Of a stretch of DNA of 6,826 bases, positions 5,346 through 6,826 are shown piece by piece. The notes under the pieces are model-generated. The model made no database searches and was not told the origin of the DNA. It saw only the letters and a program-made list of their open reading frames with translations. The stretch lies in assembly GCA_021790715.1 (NCBI GenBank), contig JAJYGK010000007.1, positions 1-6,826 on the forward strand. The letters run 5' to 3'. The stretch comes from Chloroflexota bacterium. GTDB taxonomy: Bacteria; Chloroflexota; Limnocylindria; Limnocylindrales; CSP1-4. A program made the position numbers and the translations under genes. Position 1 is the first letter of the stretch; each line of letters begins with the position of its first letter.

Positions 5346-5368
5346 AGGCCGGTGGCGGCGTCCTGGGG

Positions 5369-5374
5369 TATCGT
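5369..5374 (+). promoter_or_regulatory. Candidate -10 box (TATCGT) for the oxidoreductase gene
   Basis: TATCGT fits TANNNT and lies 82 bases before the GTG at 5457, suggesting separate transcription from the small membrane protein gene. No -35 match. Confidence 0.25.
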
Positions 5375-5401
5375 CGCGGCATTCGTCCGTCCCCGGTGAG
5401 A

Positions 5402-5420
5402 CCGGCGCCGTCCGGCGCCG
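5402..5420. repeat. Tandem palindromic CCGGCGCCG pair
   Basis: Two copies of CCGGCGCCG (5402-5410 and 5412-5420), each containing the palindrome CGGCGCCG, stand between the small membrane protein and the oxidoreductase. They could form a leader hairpin or binding site. With no T tract they are a poor terminator. Confidence 0.4.
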
Positions 5421-5456
5421 CCGGCGCGTTTCCGAGGCGCGCCCAGGAGGTACCGC

Positions 5457-6392
5457 GTGCGCCCCTTCTTCGGCTACCACATGCCGCGCTACACGTTCCC
5501 GGACGTCCCGCCCGAGAGGCTCTTCGATCGCCTCCTCGAGCTCGTCGAGGCGGCCGAGGCGGCCGGGTTCGACATGGTCACCGTGATGGACCACTTCTAC
5601 CAGATCGCCAACGTCGGTCGCGAGGACGAGCCGATGCTGGAGGGGTACACGACGCTCGGGGCGCTCGCCGCCCGGACGACACGCGTCCGGCTGGGCACGA
5701 TGGTCACGGGCGTCACCTACCGGAACCCGGCCATGCTGGCGAAGATGGTGACGACGCTCGACGTCATCTCGCACGGCCGCGCGGTCCTGGGCATCGGCGC
5801 GGGATGGAACGAATCCGAGCACCGCGGCTACGGCTTCGACTTCCCGCCCATCGGCGAACGGATGGACCGGCTCGACGAGGCGCTCGCGATCTGCCACCGG
5901 ATGTTCACGGAGGAGCGGCCGAGCTTCGAGGGCAGCCACTACCGCATCGACGAGGCGCGCAACGTCCCGCGCCCGCTCCAGGCCGGCGGGCCGAAGATCC
6001 TGATCGGCGGCGGCGGCGAGCGACGCACGCTGCGGTTGGTGGCGAAGTACGCGGACATGTCGAACTGGTTCGGCACGCTCGACGACGTCCGGCACAAGAC
6101 CGAGGTGCTGGAACGTCACTGCGAGGAGGTCGGCCGCGACCCCTCCACGATCGTGCGCACCATCATGTCGCCGTTCGTGCTGGTCCGCGATCAGCGAGAG
6201 GCGGCGTCGCTCATGGCGGACCTCTCCCCGGAGCGGCGCGCGATGAGCACGGCGGCCACGCCCGAGCAGGCGGCCGAGGGACTGCGCCCGTACCTGGACG
6301 CCGGCGTCGGGGGGATCGTGTTCCGCAACACGACGATGCTGACGCCCGACGCGATCGCACTCGCCGGCGAGCTGATCGGGCTGCTGTCCTGA
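5457..6392 (+). CDS. LLM-class F420-dependent oxidoreductase (TIGR03560 / Rv1855c-like)
   Basis: 311-residue luciferase-like (beta/alpha) barrel protein expected to use reduced coenzyme F420, or less likely flavin, in redox of an unknown small molecule in the cytoplasm. GTG 5457 has a perfect AGGAGG (5445-5450) six bases upstream. Signatures include VMDHF (43-47), TGVTYRNPAMLAKM (84-97), GRAVLGIGAGWNESEH (107-122), the RMDRLDEAL segment (135-143), PLQAGGPKILIGGGGE (173-188) and LRLVAKYAD (192-200). The NPAMLAK, GIGAGW and IGGGGE pattern closely fits the mycobacterial Rv1855c type rather than classic luciferases or F420-dependent glucose-6-phosphate dehydrogenase. Length is usual for the family. 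The substrate cannot be inferred. It converges on the J-domain gene. Confidence 0.95.
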   Translation: MRPFFGYHMPRYTFPDVPPERLFDRLLELVEAAEAAGFDMVTVMDHFYQIANVGREDEPMLEGYTTLGALAARTTRVRLGTMVTGVTYRNPAMLAKMVTTLDVISHGRAVLGIGAGWNESEHRGYGFDFPPIGERMDRLDEALAICHRMFTEERPSFEGSHYRIDEARNVPRPLQAGGPKILIGGGGERRTLRLVAKYADMSNWFGTLDDVRHKTEVLERHCEEVGRDPSTIVRTIMSPFVLVRDQREAASLMADLSPERRAMSTAATPEQAAEGLRPYLDAGVGGIVFRNTTMLTPDAIALAGELIGLLS

Positions 6393-6400
6393 CGACGCCG

Positions 6401-6412
6401 CGCCCGCGGGCG
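6401..6412. terminator. Weak terminator candidate between convergent genes
   Basis: CGCCCGCGGGCG is a perfect 12-bp palindrome nine bases after the oxidoreductase stop, in a 64-bp gap between convergent genes. Position fits a terminator, but the loop is minimal and there is no T tract on either side. Confidence 0.25.
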
Positions 6413-6456
6413 GACGCCGTTCCGGCACCCAGCGCGGGCTGCCTCGCGGCGGCCTC

Positions 6457-6826
6457 TCAGCCGAAGCGCGCCCAGGCGGGCTGCCGCGAGCGCATCCGCA
6501 TGGTCGCCGCCGGCTTCTCCGGCCGCGACAGCAGCCGCTCGATCTCCGCCCGGTAGGAGCGGCCGACGGGGGTCCGCGCGAGCCACTCCAGGAAGTCCGG
6601 GTCGTGGCGGGCCAGGTCGCTGAGGGACCAGCCGGCGTAGCGCCCGAAGTCGAGCACGCTCGACGAGCCGTCGGCGGCCCTGGGCGGTGGTGTCCGATCC
6701 GGTGCGGACGACGGCGACCACGTGGCCTGCGGCGCAGCCGGCGCGACTCCCTCCCGGTACTGGGCGCTCAGTCGCCCGCGATCGTAGGCGGCGCGCGCCA
6801 TCGGATCGCGGAGGACCGCCCAGGCT
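6457..6826 (-). CDS. J-domain protein with C-terminal FGRYAGWSL module, 5' end outside window
   Basis: The frame is open to the right edge and encodes the last 122 residues. It begins AWAVLRDPMARAAYDRGRL, the typical end of a DnaJ J-domain (helices III-IV, where others read A-x-x-V-L-x-D-P-x-x-R-x-x-Y-D-R). The HPD motif and start codon lie beyond the window. The ATG at 6801 is therefore internal and not the start. After the J-domain comes a linker of about 35 residues rich in Pro, Ala and Ser, then a compact module: LDFGRYAGWSLSDLARHD followed by PDFLEWLARTPVGRSYRAEI. This resembles short FG-x-Y-x-G...WL modules such as DUF3820. A basic tail (MRMRSRQ) ends the protein. It is probably a co-chaperone for a DnaK-type Hsp70 with a specialised C-terminus; no zinc-finger or CTD of classical DnaJ is present. 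Confidence 0.85.
   Translation of the reverse strand, partial: AWAVLRDPMARAAYDRGRLSAQYREGVAPAAPQATWSPSSAPDRTPPPRAADGSSSVLDFGRYAGWSLSDLARHDPDFLEWLARTPVGRSYRAEIERLLSRPEKPAATMRMRSRQPAWARFG

Noticed and set aside
5327..6556. 409-codon plus-strand frame overlapping the oxidoreductase
   Set aside because: Out of frame with the clearly supported luciferase-like gene; Arg-rich with no motif.
6457..6801. J-domain protein gene starting at ATG 6801
   Set aside because: The frame continues upstream as AWAVLRDP, part of the J-domain, so this ATG is internal and the real start lies beyond the window.

Overview
The window is very GC-rich (third codon positions almost always G or C) and comes from a bacterium, most likely an uncultured actinobacterium or a high-GC Chloroflexota-type lineage. 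The evidence is an F420-type luciferase-like oxidoreductase, frequent GTG starts, bare TANNNT -10 boxes without clear -35 boxes, one gene placed as for leaderless transcription, and a J-domain protein of a kind I associate with such lineages. The assignment is an inference from style, not from a marker gene.

Layout, left to right. (1) 1-488, minus: 5' part of a DUF1461-type integral membrane protein, running off the left edge. (2) 489-845: divergent intergenic region with two candidate -10 boxes and short direct repeats. (3) 846-1055, plus: a 69-residue cysteine-containing, probably zinc-binding protein. (4) 1108-2622, minus: a complete aldehyde dehydrogenase closest to the gamma-aminobutyraldehyde dehydrogenase (PatD/YdcW) group. 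(5) 2623-3374: a 752-bp stretch with no credible gene but rich in repeats: a 65-bp imperfect inverted repeat, a 28-bp degenerate duplication, a 61-bp tandem array, a 12-bp palindrome and a second 28-bp tandem array. (6) 3375-5015, minus: a complete PLP-dependent aromatic-L-amino-acid decarboxylase-like enzyme. (7) 5016-5073: a compact divergent promoter region with mirror-image -10 boxes. (8) 5157-5345, plus: a 62-residue single-pass membrane protein, possibly preceded by a 12-codon leader ORF. (9) 5457-6392, plus: an F420-dependent luciferase-like oxidoreductase of the Rv1855c type. (10) 6457-6826, minus: C-terminal part of a J-domain protein, cut by the right edge.

Functionally, the decarboxylase (amino acid to amine) and the aldehyde dehydrogenase (aldehyde to acid) lie on the same strand and could be the first and last steps of an amine catabolic route. 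The middle step (amine oxidase or transaminase) is not in the window, and the two genes are separated by the repeat block, so the link is only suggestive. The rest looks like ordinary housekeeping or accessory genes. I find no mobile element, phage gene, CRISPR array or defence system. The least explained content is the repeat block at 2760-3320 and the divergent promoter at 5023-5074.
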